64,000 bases of DNA. Origin: JADJPF01 sp964492845 (GTDB lineage Bacteria; Acidobacteriota; Blastocatellia; Chloracidobacteriales; JADJPF01). A model generated the notes under the pieces. The model did not search any database, had not been told where the DNA came from, and saw only the letters and a list, made by a program, of their open reading frames with translations. The position numbers and the translations under genes were made by a program. Positions 17,752 through 26,813 of the stretch are shown piece by piece; position 1 is the stretch's first letter, and each line of letters begins with the position of its first letter. The stretch spans positions 186,001 to 250,000 of the forward strand of contig CAZBMZ010000004.1 of the NCBI GenBank assembly GCA_964492845.1, written 5' to 3'.

Positions 17752-18351
17752 ATGCTGGAATATGCCGAACCAGTAGCCCGTTTAATTGATGAACTAAAAC
17801 GTTTACCAGGAATTGGGCATAAATCTGCACAACGAATTGCTTTCTATATCCTACAAACTGATGCAGATAAAGTAGAAAATTTAGTTAATGCAATTAAAGA
17901 AGTTAAAGAGAAAATAATCTTTTGTTCTCTCTGTAATAATATTACCGATATAGACCCTTGCCGCTATTGTACTAGTCCAACTAGAGATCGTCGCTTAATT
18001 TGCGTTATAGAAGAACCTCATAACCTGGTTACAGTAGAAAAAACTCGTGAATATCATGGCCTCTACCATGTTTTACATGGGTCATTATCACCTATTCGGG
18101 GCATTGGGCCAGATGAATTAAAAATTAAAAATCTCCTAGAGCGTATGCGCTCGGCAGAGGTCGAAGAAATTATTCTGGCTACTAACCCTACTACAGAAGG
18201 TGAAGCTACGGCAAATTACCTAAGCCGATTGTTAAAACCTCTAGGTGTTAAAGTTACTCGTATAGCTATGGGACTTCCTGTAGGTAGCGACTTGGATTAT
18301 GCCGACGAAGTAACAATGCACAAGGCTATGACTAATCGTCACGAAATCTAA
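17752..18351 (+). CDS. recR: Recombination protein RecR
   Basis: RecR acts with RecF/RecO to load RecA at gaps. The protein (199 residues from this start) contains a helix-hairpin-helix (LIDELKRLPGIGHKSAQRIAF), a four-cysteine zinc finger (CSLCNNITDIDPCRYC) and a Toprim domain beginning LICVIEEP with GLYHVLHG and the IILATNPTTEGEATA motif. I place the start at the ATG at 17752 (MLEYAEP) rather than a TTG at 17734, because AAGGTGG (17740-17746) is correctly spaced only for the ATG and RecR proteins normally begin close to this point. It lies 44 bp after ebfC, probably in one operon. Confidence 0.96.
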   Translation: MLEYAEPVARLIDELKRLPGIGHKSAQRIAFYILQTDADKVENLVNAIKEVKEKIIFCSLCNNITDIDPCRYCTSPTRDRRLICVIEEPHNLVTVEKTREYHGLYHVLHGSLSPIRGIGPDELKIKNLLERMRSAEVEEIILATNPTTEGEATANYLSRLLKPLGVKVTRIAMGLPVGSDLDYADEVTMHKAMTNRHEI

Positions 18352-18372
18352 CAAAAAATAATTATCTCTTTC

Positions 18373-18399
18373 TAACCATAAATTTAATTTTTATGGTTA
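18373..18399 (+). terminator. Possible terminator after recR
   Basis: A 10-bp perfect stem (TAACCATAAA/TTTATGGTTA) with a 7-nt loop lies between recR and the ruvB promoter. The following T tract is weak, so this is a modest call. Confidence 0.4.
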
Positions 18400-18407
18400 A
18401 TTGTGTG

Positions 18408-18436
18408 TTGATATTTCGCCTTGATTTCGCTATACT
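18408..18436 (+). promoter_or_regulatory. Sigma-70-type promoter of ruvB
   Basis: TTGATA (18408-18413), a 17-bp spacer and TATACT (18431-18436) form a near-consensus housekeeping promoter. It leaves a short leader of about 14 nt before the AAGGAG site and the ruvB ATG at 18457. It lies after the recR stop, so ruvB has its own promoter. Confidence 0.7.
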
Positions 18437-18456
18437 GACCAATAAGGAGTTGTCGC

Positions 18457-19500
18457 ATGAAGAAAAAACAACCTGAAACAACAGGATTAATGGCGAAAAG
18501 TGTTTTAGTTGAAGAAGATAATTTTGAAAAATCCCTTCGCCCACAACGATTAAAAGAATATATTGGACAAGATAAAGTAACAGGTAATTTAGATATTTTT
18601 ATAAAAGCTGCTTGTCGGCGTGGCGAATCACTTGATCATGTTCTACTTCACGGCCCACCCGGACTAGGTAAAACCACATTAGCAACAATTATTGCTAATG
18701 AAATGAATGTCCAAGTTAAATCAACCTCCGGGCCAGTAATTGAAAAGGCTGGAGATTTAGCCGCAATTCTTACCAACTTACAAGAGGGAGATGTTTTATT
18801 TATTGATGAAATCCATAGAATGAGTCCAGCAATAGAAGAAATTCTTTACCCAGCAATGGAAGACTTTCAACTAGATATAATCATTGGACAAGGGCCCTCA
18901 GCACGCTCAATAAAAATAGACCTACCAAAATTTACGTTAATTGGTGCTACTACTCGCGCTGGACTAGTTACAGCACCGCTAAGAGGACGTTTTGGAATAA
19001 ATTTACACTTAGATTTTTATACTGAAGAAGACCTTTGCACTATTATTGAAAGGTCTTCAGGCATTATTAATGCACAAATTGAAACAGCAGGAGCAAAAGA
19101 AGTTGCCCGACGCGCTCGCGGAACACCTCGTATTGCTAATAGGTTGCTACGTCGTGTCCGAGATGTTGCAGAAGTGCTTTATGATGGAACAATTACCTTA
19201 GATGTTGCTAAAGATGCTCTAAATCGCATGGAAGTAGATCAATTTGGACTTGATGAAGTAGATCGTAAATACTTAACTGTTGTAATTGATAAGTTTAATG
19301 GTGGGCCTGTAGGCATTAGCACCCTAGCCGCAGCAATTAATGAAGAAAAAGATGCAATTGAAGAAATTATTGAACCTTATTTAATGCAAATAGGCTTTAT
19401 TAATCGCACTCCACGAGGTAGAACCGCTACACCTGCTGCTTATGTGCATATAGGCTTTGAACCAAATGAGGAAATTTTACAAGCACGATTACCTTATTAG
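18457..19500 (+). CDS. ruvB: Holliday junction branch-migration ATPase RuvB
   Basis: A 347-residue RuvB, the hexameric AAA+ motor that drives branch migration with RuvA. Walker A is GPPGLGKT (66-73), Walker B FIDEIH (115-120) and sensor 1 GATTRAG (163-169). The small-lid region reads TPRIANRLLRRVRDVAEV. The C-terminal winged helix carries GPVGISTLAAAINEE and ends in TPRGRTATPAAY as expected. Length matches the family. AAGGAG lies 7 nt before the ATG. Neither ruvA nor ruvC is adjacent, which is common outside proteobacteria. It lies just downstream of ebfC-recR, so replication/repair functions are grouped here. Confidence 0.98.
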   Translation: MKKKQPETTGLMAKSVLVEEDNFEKSLRPQRLKEYIGQDKVTGNLDIFIKAACRRGESLDHVLLHGPPGLGKTTLATIIANEMNVQVKSTSGPVIEKAGDLAAILTNLQEGDVLFIDEIHRMSPAIEEILYPAMEDFQLDIIIGQGPSARSIKIDLPKFTLIGATTRAGLVTAPLRGRFGINLHLDFYTEEDLCTIIERSSGIINAQIETAGAKEVARRARGTPRIANRLLRRVRDVAEVLYDGTITLDVAKDALNRMEVDQFGLDEVDRKYLTVVIDKFNGGPVGISTLAAAINEEKDAIEEIIEPYLMQIGFINRTPRGRTATPAAYVHIGFEPNEEILQARLPY

Positions 19501-19515
19501 GTAATATTAACTAAA

Positions 19516-20031
19516 CTAACTATTTTTAGAATTAGGTGAAAAATCTTTTAGCGACATAATAAAACTATGTGGTTGGAGTAAGTCAGCTATTTTATGGACT
19601 TCTTCAGCACTAATATGCTCTGCAACGATTACAGTTCCTGAACCTTGTTGGCGTATTTGCATGGATTTTTCTGTCAAATGTTGTGCAAGTATTGATACAG
19701 CTTCCTTACTACGTGAGCTATTTTGCTGGCCCAAAATAATATTAATGCTATAAAGTTCTGGCTCTAGCGGCTGATATTTTGTAGGTGCATCAAGATGAGC
19801 TAGAAGTTTAAGTATTTCTTGGTCAAAAAGAAATGTCCGATAGTTTGTAGAGGAATTAGCAATTCTTAATACTGCCCGTTCTAACAAATCTTTTTCTGCT
19901 GGATCATAACTTTGCTTACCTTCAAAATAATTAAACATTATTGCCTTAGCCCAATGTGTTAATTCTATTGCATTACATTTGCGCTCAAGACGTTGTTTTA
20001 ACTTTTGGATGATGTGATCTTTGGTAACCAT
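19516..20031 (-). CDS. Hypothetical protein
   Basis: I do not recognise this 171-residue soluble protein. The N-terminal half is predicted helical and contains ELTHWAKAIMFNYFEGKQSY; the C-terminal half is beta/alpha (SGTVIVAEHISAEEVHKIADL). No signal peptide, membrane helix or metal-binding cluster is seen. It converges on ruvB with 15 bp between the stops, and no partner gene shares its strand. Confidence 0.6.
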   Translation of the reverse strand: MVTKDHIIQKLKQRLERKCNAIELTHWAKAIMFNYFEGKQSYDPAEKDLLERAVLRIANSSTNYRTFLFDQEILKLLAHLDAPTKYQPLEPELYSINIILGQQNSSRSKEAVSILAQHLTEKSMQIRQQGSGTVIVAEHISAEEVHKIADLLQPHSFIMSLKDFSPNSKNS

Positions 20032-20245
20032 ATGTTTAGTAATTTACCGTATATAGTTTTCTGGATAACTAGTGTAGTCGTTGACAGGGTAAAGCATTCT
20101 TATTAATGATTGCAACTGTAATTTAAGAAAAATTTTTAATTTAGACTTATTTGATCAATTTTAATAAAAGATTTGAGTAGTTTAGCAAACAAAATTTTTT
20201 TGTAAAACTATTTAATTTAATAAATTAGAAAAGGAAATTGTTAGT

Positions 20246-21073
20246 TTGGCAAAAACTATATCTATAATTATTCCAACATATAATCGACTCTTTGCTTTAG
20301 CTGAATTAATGCAGTGCCTCTATCAACAATCCTATCAAGATTTTGAAGTTATTATTGTTAATGATGCTGGTTGTAATATTGAAATAATTAAAAATCTATA
20401 TCCAGAATTAAAGATTACTATAATTAACTTAGTGAAAAACATTCAGCATGTCACAGCGCGTAATATTGCTTTAGATGTAGCTAAGGGAGAGTTTATTTTA
20501 CTTTGTGATGATGACGATTTATTGCACCCAACACACTTGGAAAGCTTAATAAAATCTATAGATGATTATGATTTGCTATTTACAGATGCAGAAATTTTTA
20601 ATTATAACATTAGTAAAAATACTCGTATTCCTACAGATGTACGTTTATTTGCTTACAAATACGACCCTCAAGCTATAAGGACTTTTTCAACCTTTATTCC
20701 TTCAGGGAGTCTCTACCGCAGTAATATTCATAGCAAAATAGGTTTATTTGATAGTAAATTGCATAATTATTGGGACTGGGATTTTATTTTGCGAGTTCAA
20801 GCAGAGTTTCGAGTAAATAAATTGCCTATTGCTAGTGTTTATTATGCTTTTAGCAATGAAAACAATATGTCGGCTAATCATCAAGGTATGCAAGATTATT
20901 TAACTAAGTTATGTCAAAAACATAATCTAGGGAATTTACCAACAAAAAACTTTTTTCTTTTACTTGAAGAGCCAGAAATAAAACAACTTGCCAGCAAAAG
21001 CAAAAGATTATGGAATCAACAAGCAATAGTTTCTCGTTTAGCAAAACAGAATTTATCTAGCTTTTCGTCTTAA
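20246..21073 (+). CDS. Family 2 glycosyltransferase
   Basis: A 275-residue GT-A-fold glycosyltransferase (GT2 family) that transfers sugars from nucleotide-sugar donors. The opening SIIIPTYNRLFALAELMQCL and FEVIIVNDAG form the nucleotide-binding strands. The metal-binding DxD-like motif is LLCDDDDLLHP (about 88-98), and WDWDFILRVQAEF is an acceptor-side signature. No membrane helices are present, so it is probably cytoplasmic. The start is a TTG with AAAAGGAAA about ten nt upstream. A GT-C membrane glycosyltransferase follows after a 450-bp gap, so both may serve surface polysaccharide synthesis, although no full cluster is seen. Confidence 0.9.
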   Translation: MAKTISIIIPTYNRLFALAELMQCLYQQSYQDFEVIIVNDAGCNIEIIKNLYPELKITIINLVKNIQHVTARNIALDVAKGEFILLCDDDDLLHPTHLESLIKSIDDYDLLFTDAEIFNYNISKNTRIPTDVRLFAYKYDPQAIRTFSTFIPSGSLYRSNIHSKIGLFDSKLHNYWDWDFILRVQAEFRVNKLPIASVYYAFSNENNMSANHQGMQDYLTKLCQKHNLGNLPTKNFFLLLEEPEIKQLASKSKRLWNQQAIVSRLAKQNLSSFSS

Positions 21074-21174
21074 TTTGTAAAAATAAAATTTTGTATTAAA
21101 AAACGCTATCAAAAGCAATTAGTTTTTGTCTATATTTCACTAGCAACTATAACTAATCAAAATAAACCTATAGC

Positions 21175-21331
21175 CTAAAGAAAATTCTGAATATTATCTG
21201 CTTTTTCTAATGAACTAATAATATCAATTGTTGTTTTAGGGTTAGGAAAGAAAATATATTTCCAAGATTGTAAAAGATAAAGGATAAAATCTTTCTAGCT
21301 TATTGGTAATAAAACTAGCAAAGTCACTCAT
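21175..21331 (-). pseudogene. Possible frameshifted gene remnant
   Basis: Within an otherwise non-coding 449-bp gap (21074-21522), the minus strand carries two overlapping protein-like segments. One opens at an ATG at 21329-21331 (MSDFASFITNKLERFYP). The other, in another frame, runs to a stop at 21175-21177 (KDFILYLLQSWKYIFFPNPK, then TTIDIISSLEKADNIQNFL). A single frameshift near 21290 would join them into about 50 residues. The family is not recognised. The rest of the gap shows nothing. Confidence 0.35.
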
Positions 21332-21522
21332 GTTAATTTACTTGAGACTTAACCATGTTTTTAAGTAAATTGCCTAGCAATTAAGTTATTAATATTTTTA
21401 TTTTAACCTTACTGTTAGCAGCAGAAGAAATCTTATTCTTGCTGTCAAGGGAGAGATCTGTCTATTGATATTTGATTAGAACTAAGTAGTTAAAATTCGG
21501 TAAATTTACTATACGATAAACA

Positions 21523-23019
21523 ATGAATTATATCAATCTATTTTTTAATAAGTTTAAATTAGCACAGTTTTTTGTATATTTAGCAAGTATTTTTGTAATT
21601 TTAGCTTGTGTTATTAAGTTTGTTCAACTTCCCACGTTTTGGTTAGATGAAGCATGGGTTGCTAATGCAATTTATCAGCCTTCATTAGAAAAAATATTTT
21701 CACGTCTACCTAATGGTGTTGTTTTTCCACGATTTTATCTAAGTTTTATAGCGATTTTATGTAAGATTTTCGGTTATAAAATTTGGGTGCTTAGATTTTT
21801 TCCAACTATATTTTTTATTTTGGGTACAGTTCTTTGGGCTAAATTGTTAGTAAAACGAATCAATAACTCTGTAATGGCTGGCTTTTTAGCTGGATCACTC
21901 TTAATAGGCTCATTTTATTGGTTGGAACAGTCTATTCAACTTAAACAATATAGTCTTGATGTATTTGTAGGTTTAATTCCTTTTTTAGTTGATGATAATT
22001 TTTATGAAAAACTTTTTTTAACAAAAAAAAATCGACTAATGATTTTATTTATTTCTTTGCCATGTCTTTTTTCATACACATATTTAATGCCATTAATTGC
22101 ACGTATATTGGGCTGGTATTTACAAAGATTAAGGCAAAACTCTTGGCATCTATCTTGGGAAAATGTTGTTTTATTCTTTATTAGCATTTTTATTAGTATA
22201 ACTGCTATATATCTAACAGATTATCAATTTAGTCATCTAGATAGACAAGCTTTTTCTTTATATTGGAAAGACTGTATTCTTTTTTCAGGCGTAGAAATCG
22301 ATTTTAATAAAACCTTAAAACTAATATTAAATTTCTTTTATGGTTGGTATGTTGGGCGTTTATTGCCATTAGTATTAATTGCAATTATTCCTTTGCAAAT
22401 ACTAGGGTTATGGCAAGTTGTTAAAAATTGGAAAACGTTAAATAACGCAACTCAAAATTCTTGGGGTTCAAGAAGTTTAGGAGGGCTGATTTTAATAGTT
22501 ATAGTAATACTAGCTAATATTGTAGAAAATTATCCTATTTGCCCTGGGCGATTGCTATTGTTTTTGCAACCTCATTTTCAAATCTTAATTTTGGAAGGGT
22601 TTTTCTTATTATTTAGTTGGTTACAAGAAAGTAGAATGCGTATAATCATCTATTTATTTATTGCAATACTAGGATTTTATTCATTGTATAGGTACGTTAG
22701 TTTTGTTAAGCAAGAGCCTTGGGAAAATCTTAATCCTATTTTATCTTTGATTAAACCTGAAATATCTGACACACTTTGGGCTGATCCATGTAGCGTAAGT
22801 CAAATTACGAGTTTACCAACTTCTTTACCAATTAAAAATTTAATCATTTATAAAACTCACAAAAAAGAGCCTCCTAAAGGAGGAAAAGTTTGGATTCTTT
22901 GGACAGGTCTTGGCAGAGATGATTGTAGGAATAGGCTTAATGAAATCAAAAGCAAATCTATTTCTTGGCAAATAATTTATATAGGCTCTGGTGCTGGATT
23001 AGCTTTGGCAGAATTTTAA
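21523..23019 (+). CDS. GT-C-fold membrane glycosyltransferase (GT39/ArnT-like)
   Basis: A 498-residue polytopic inner-membrane protein with roughly ten to twelve helices. After the first helix comes FWLDEAWVANAIYQ, the conserved acidic-loop motif (D-E) of polyprenyl-phosphate-sugar glycosyltransferases such as PMT/ArnT-like families. LPNGVVFPRFYLSFIAIL and YKIWVLRFFPTIFF further match this group. The C-terminal 100 residues are extramembrane and may form the periplasmic domain. It probably moves a sugar from a lipid carrier to a periplasmic acceptor, which cannot be identified. The ribosome-binding site is weak. A related GT-C protein lies at 47447-48580. Confidence 0.75.
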   Translation: MNYINLFFNKFKLAQFFVYLASIFVILACVIKFVQLPTFWLDEAWVANAIYQPSLEKIFSRLPNGVVFPRFYLSFIAILCKIFGYKIWVLRFFPTIFFILGTVLWAKLLVKRINNSVMAGFLAGSLLIGSFYWLEQSIQLKQYSLDVFVGLIPFLVDDNFYEKLFLTKKNRLMILFISLPCLFSYTYLMPLIARILGWYLQRLRQNSWHLSWENVVLFFISIFISITAIYLTDYQFSHLDRQAFSLYWKDCILFSGVEIDFNKTLKLILNFFYGWYVGRLLPLVLIAIIPLQILGLWQVVKNWKTLNNATQNSWGSRSLGGLILIVIVILANIVENYPICPGRLLLFLQPHFQILILEGFFLLFSWLQESRMRIIIYLFIAILGFYSLYRYVSFVKQEPWENLNPILSLIKPEISDTLWADPCSVSQITSLPTSLPIKNLIIYKTHKKEPPKGGKVWILWTGLGRDDCRNRLNEIKSKSISWQIIYIGSGAGLALAEF

Positions 23020-23321
23020 TTTTGTGTTTAAAGTTACATAAAATAACTAAACAATTGTAATAGAAAGAGTTATATGATATAAAAGTCAAAAATAATAAAG
23101 TATATAATGCTTTTTCTGGATGAAATACTGATAAAAAAGTTTGCTCTTAACAACTGTTTTCAATACTGATGTTGATTTCTACAAATCAATAAGGAAAATA
23201 TAAGTTATTATGGTCTAGCAACAAAAAGTAGGGTTGATTTATCAAAATTGCAGTAGTAGCATACTACCTAAGGTTAATTAGGTGGCATTAAATTAGTTGC
23301 AGATAACAAAAGGTATTGCAG

Positions 23322-26249
23322 ATGTTGATTACGAGTAACGATCTTTTTTTGACTGATCCACTAGCGGCTATTAGCTTGCTTGAACAAAATCCACCTTTTT
23401 CTACTGAAGATTTAGCAGCTAGAAAACAGGCCATAAAACTACTTCGTCCTTTAGTAGAGCCATGGAAAAGAAAACTACAAATTTCACAATATACTAAAAC
23501 TCTTGCTGATATTGCCCAAGCAATTAATCAACCTAAAATTAGCTCAGAACAAGCTTGGCAACTTGGCTATGTATGCTTAAAAGAAGCATCAAAAACTGCT
23601 CCTGTACCAGGACAATGGTTATTGATTGACGATCTAAATACAATCATTAAAAAAGTTTTTGAGTGGCAAAATACAAAAGATGAAAAGCTAAAAGCTCTTG
23701 ATGGGAAACGTGTTAGCAAAATTGAAGAACTTTTGAAAAATTATTCAGATGTTGCTGGCCTGGACAGAAAAAAAATCTATGAGCAGCTAGCAGATGTAGC
23801 ATTAAAAAATCTTTCTTTAGAACTAGAAACTGTTATTTTTGACCAACTTGCTTTGATTGCTGTTGCTCAAGAAAAAAATGTTGTTTTTGAAAGTAAAACA
23901 GCTTCCTATCAACTTACTTTAGATAATCAAGAAATTTCACCTAATACACAAGCTAAAGTAAGTTTTACTTTAGCAATTACTCCAGAAATACGCCAGGATA
24001 TTTTAGCTAAGAAATTTGACTTAGTACAAACTTGGATAAAAACTCAAGCTCAAAATAAAATTGCCCAAACTCAAAATCAATTAGCTGAATTACAAAAAGA
24101 AGTAATTCAGCTAGCTAATTTGTTGAATATAAAGGATAAACATTTACTAGAAATTAAAGGGGACAATCAATTAAGAGGTCTTTTAGGCGACTTAAAACAT
24201 AAATGGAAAATGCTGGTTTATGGAGAACTGCTTTCAGAAGGAATATTACTTGAATTTAGTAAAAATAGCTCAGCAATTATAGGGATTAGAATTTCCCAAA
24301 AAATAACTTTAGCAGAACATATATTTTCCTTAAAAATACCTTTTGAACTTGCAAAACAAGTAAGGTTTAGCCAACCACTTTATCAAGAAACCCCTGAAGA
24401 ATATGCAGCAAAAGTAATTACTTACGTTAAGGAAAATTGCTTAGCTTCAGTAAATAAAGAGCTTAGTTTACTTGCTAATTTAGTTATAGAAGAACCTGAT
24501 TCAGAAGAATTAAAACCTTACTTTAAGCGTAACAATTTACTTTCTAATCTAGGAAATCTATTTCATAAAGTTAACAGTAGTAAAAAGGCTTATTCAATAA
24601 AAAAACTTCTAGAGCAAATAGAAGAATTAAAGACAAAACATTACCAACAAGCTCGTGTAGCACTTCATGCAAAAGAAGCTGAGAGAATAACCAGAATAGG
24701 CAGTTATCCAGAGCATTTTCAATTAGCTAGAAGCATGTCCCGACGTTGGACATTGTTAGTTGGCCCAACTAATAGCGGAAAAACCTTTCAAGCCTTAAAT
24801 ATTTTAGCTGAAGCTGGTACAGGTTATTATTTAGCTCCATTAAGGTTGCTTGCTTTAGAAGGACAGGAAGAACTACTAAAACGAGGATGTTTAACTAGTT
24901 TTTTAACAGGTGAAGAAAGAGATCTTAGGCCAAATTCCACCCATTTAGCTTCAACAATAGAAATGCTAGATATTTCTCAAAAAGTTGATGTAGCAGTAAT
25001 TGATGAAGCACAAATGCTTTTTGACCGGGATCGTGGTTGGGCTTGGACTACCGCGCTTTTTGGAGTTGCTGCTAAACATTTGGTATTAACAGGCGCACCA
25101 AGTTGTATAAAAATGATTCAAATGATTGCTGAACACTTAAATGAGCCGGTAGAAATTATTCATTGTAAGCGATTTACAGAAATGGAAGTCTTAAAACGTC
25201 CATCTAAATTAACCGAACTTGAGCCAGCAACAGCCGTGATAGCTTTTTCTCGTCGGGACGTTCTTGGGCTTAAATCGCAACTAGAAGCTATAGGAAAAAA
25301 TGTAGCTGTAATTTATGGAAATCTTTCTCCAGAAGTTCGACGTGAAGAGTCACGCCGCTTTCGTACACAGCAAGCAGATATTGTTATTGCTACTGATGCT
25401 ATTGGAATGGGCTTAAATCTTCCAATTAAAACTTTACTTTTTTGGACAACAGAGAAATGGGATGGACAAGAGCATAGAGAGCTAAATAGCGAAGAAATTC
25501 GCCAAATTGCAGGCCGAGCCGGTCGCTATGGAATGTATGAACAAGCTTTCATTGGTGCTTTTAACCAACGTAGCTTAAAAATTATTGGCGAAAGTCTAAA
25601 AATGCCTATTGCAGAACAAGTTAGTCAATGTCAGGTAATGCCTGGAATTGCTCTTGTTGAACAAATAGCTAATATTTTAGAAACTAATTCTTTGTCAAAA
25701 ACACTTAAGTTTTTCCGTAATAAAATGCTAGTTAAATCTCCGCTTCTTTGTCCTGCAAGGATGGAAGCCGTTATAAGCCTAGCAGAAAAAGCAGACATTC
25801 ACCCAGATATGTCTTTATCTGATCGTTTAGTTTTTTCTTGTACTCCAGTTGATATTCGAGATGCAACAATTGTTAGGTATTGGCAAAGTTGGATTAATAA
25901 CTATAATCGGGATCAAATAATTAGAATGATTTCACTGCCTAGACAATACATTAGTACAAATAGCGCGGCACAAAATCATAATGAACTAGAAGAAGCAGAA
26001 AGATTAACAAAAGTTTTAACCTGTTATTCTTGGCTTAGTTATCGTTTTCCAGAAAACTTTCCTGACCTAATAGAATGTGATGAACAAAGACAGCTATTAA
26101 ATAGTTTCATTGAAAATAGCTTACGTAAGCGAGGTTTAAGAAGGCTTTGTCAACATTGCGGTAAGGCTTTGGGGCCGCTTTATCAATACAGCATGTGTGA
26201 AAATTGTTATTATAGTCGCCACATTAGTTATGATTTAGAAGAATTTTAA
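23322..26249 (+). CDS. Suv3-like superfamily 2 RNA/DNA helicase
   Basis: A large (975-residue) SF2 helicase. The motor begins with motif I LLVGPTNSGKT (about 484-494), motif II is VIDEAQM, and motif III VLTGAPS. In the second RecA domain VIAFSRRDVL, ADIVIATDAIGMGLNLP (motif V) and IRQIAGRAGRYG (motif VI) are diagnostic for the Suv3/Ski2-like DExH group, closest in pattern to mitochondrial Suv3. The N-terminal 450 residues are unlike known domains and contain coiled-coil-prone stretches. The C-terminus ends in a zinc ribbon (CQHCG ... CENCY). I choose the ATG at 23322 over a TTG at 23316 because AAAAGG is well spaced only to it. RNA turnover is the likely role. Confidence 0.85.
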   Translation: MLITSNDLFLTDPLAAISLLEQNPPFSTEDLAARKQAIKLLRPLVEPWKRKLQISQYTKTLADIAQAINQPKISSEQAWQLGYVCLKEASKTAPVPGQWLLIDDLNTIIKKVFEWQNTKDEKLKALDGKRVSKIEELLKNYSDVAGLDRKKIYEQLADVALKNLSLELETVIFDQLALIAVAQEKNVVFESKTASYQLTLDNQEISPNTQAKVSFTLAITPEIRQDILAKKFDLVQTWIKTQAQNKIAQTQNQLAELQKEVIQLANLLNIKDKHLLEIKGDNQLRGLLGDLKHKWKMLVYGELLSEGILLEFSKNSSAIIGIRISQKITLAEHIFSLKIPFELAKQVRFSQPLYQETPEEYAAKVITYVKENCLASVNKELSLLANLVIEEPDSEELKPYFKRNNLLSNLGNLFHKVNSSKKAYSIKKLLEQIEELKTKHYQQARVALHAKEAERITRIGSYPEHFQLARSMSRRWTLLVGPTNSGKTFQALNILAEAGTGYYLAPLRLLALEGQEELLKRGCLTSFLTGEERDLRPNSTHLASTIEMLDISQKVDVAVIDEAQMLFDRDRGWAWTTALFGVAAKHLVLTGAPSCIKMIQMIAEHLNEPVEIIHCKRFTEMEVLKRPSKLTELEPATAVIAFSRRDVLGLKSQLEAIGKNVAVIYGNLSPEVRREESRRFRTQQADIVIATDAIGMGLNLPIKTLLFWTTEKWDGQEHRELNSEEIRQIAGRAGRYGMYEQAFIGAFNQRSLKIIGESLKMPIAEQVSQCQVMPGIALVEQIANILETNSLSKTLKFFRNKMLVKSPLLCPARMEAVISLAEKADIHPDMSLSDRLVFSCTPVDIRDATIVRYWQSWINNYNRDQIIRMISLPRQYISTNSAAQNHNELEEAERLTKVLTCYSWLSYRFPENFPDLIECDEQRQLLNSFIENSLRKRGLRRLCQHCGKALGPLYQYSMCENCYYSRHISYDLEEF

Positions 26250-26262
26250 GGGGTTTTTAAGT

Positions 26263-26811
26263 GTGCAGACCATAAAATATAAAAAGATTCATATTTTTGG
26301 TGCTTCTGGTTCTGGCACTACAACTTTAGGTAGATTTTTGTCTAAAGAATTAGGCTATAAGCATTTTGATACAGATGATTATTACTGGATAGAAACAAAC
26401 CCGCCTTACCAAATTAAAAGACCTGTTGAAGAAAGACAAAAGCTATTGTTAAAGGATTTAACAGAAAGTAATCAATGGGTTTGGTCTGGAGCCATGACTA
26501 GCTGGGCAGAGCCATTTATCCAGTTATTTGATTTAGTTGTGTATTTATGGTTGCCAAAAGAAATCCGTTTAGAACGCCTTGCAAAAAGAGAGGCAGAAGA
26601 TTTTGGAGATAAAATTTTGCCAGGCGGGACGATGTATGAAACTTATATGGATTTTATGGACTGGGCCGGCAACTATGATAATGATAATGTAGATTTTACC
26701 CGTTGTCGTAAAAATCATAATGCATGGATAAAAATGCTTCCTTGCAAAGTTATTCGGATTGAAGGAGATTTTTCTTTAGAGAAGAAATTAGAAATTATTG
26801 AGACAAGCTAA
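26263..26811 (+). CDS. Small P-loop kinase-like NTPase (adenylate kinase-like)
   Basis: A 182-residue protein of the adenylate-kinase/shikimate-kinase-like P-loop class. Walker A is GASGSGTTTLGRFL (about 14-27), followed by HFDTDDYYWIETNPPYQ, the acceptor-side acidic motif of this group. Further on are WVWSGAMTSW and LVVYLWLPKEIRLERLAKRE, which matches the NMP-kinase LID region. It probably phosphorylates a small molecule or nucleotide; the substrate is unknown. The GTG start is placed 10 nt after AAGGGG. It follows the helicase by 13 bp and precedes the next gene by 2 bp, so three genes form a tight operon. Confidence 0.8.
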   Translation: MQTIKYKKIHIFGASGSGTTTLGRFLSKELGYKHFDTDDYYWIETNPPYQIKRPVEERQKLLLKDLTESNQWVWSGAMTSWAEPFIQLFDLVVYLWLPKEIRLERLAKREAEDFGDKILPGGTMYETYMDFMDWAGNYDNDNVDFTRCRKNHNAWIKMLPCKVIRIEGDFSLEKKLEIIETS

Positions 26812-26813
26812 AT

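Noticed and set aside
23220..23315. Consecutive small hairpins before the helicase gene (GTAGTA/TACTAC and ACCTAA/TTAGGT)
   Set aside because: The stems are only 6 bp and AT-rich; there is no U tract or known motif, so a regulatory call is not justified.
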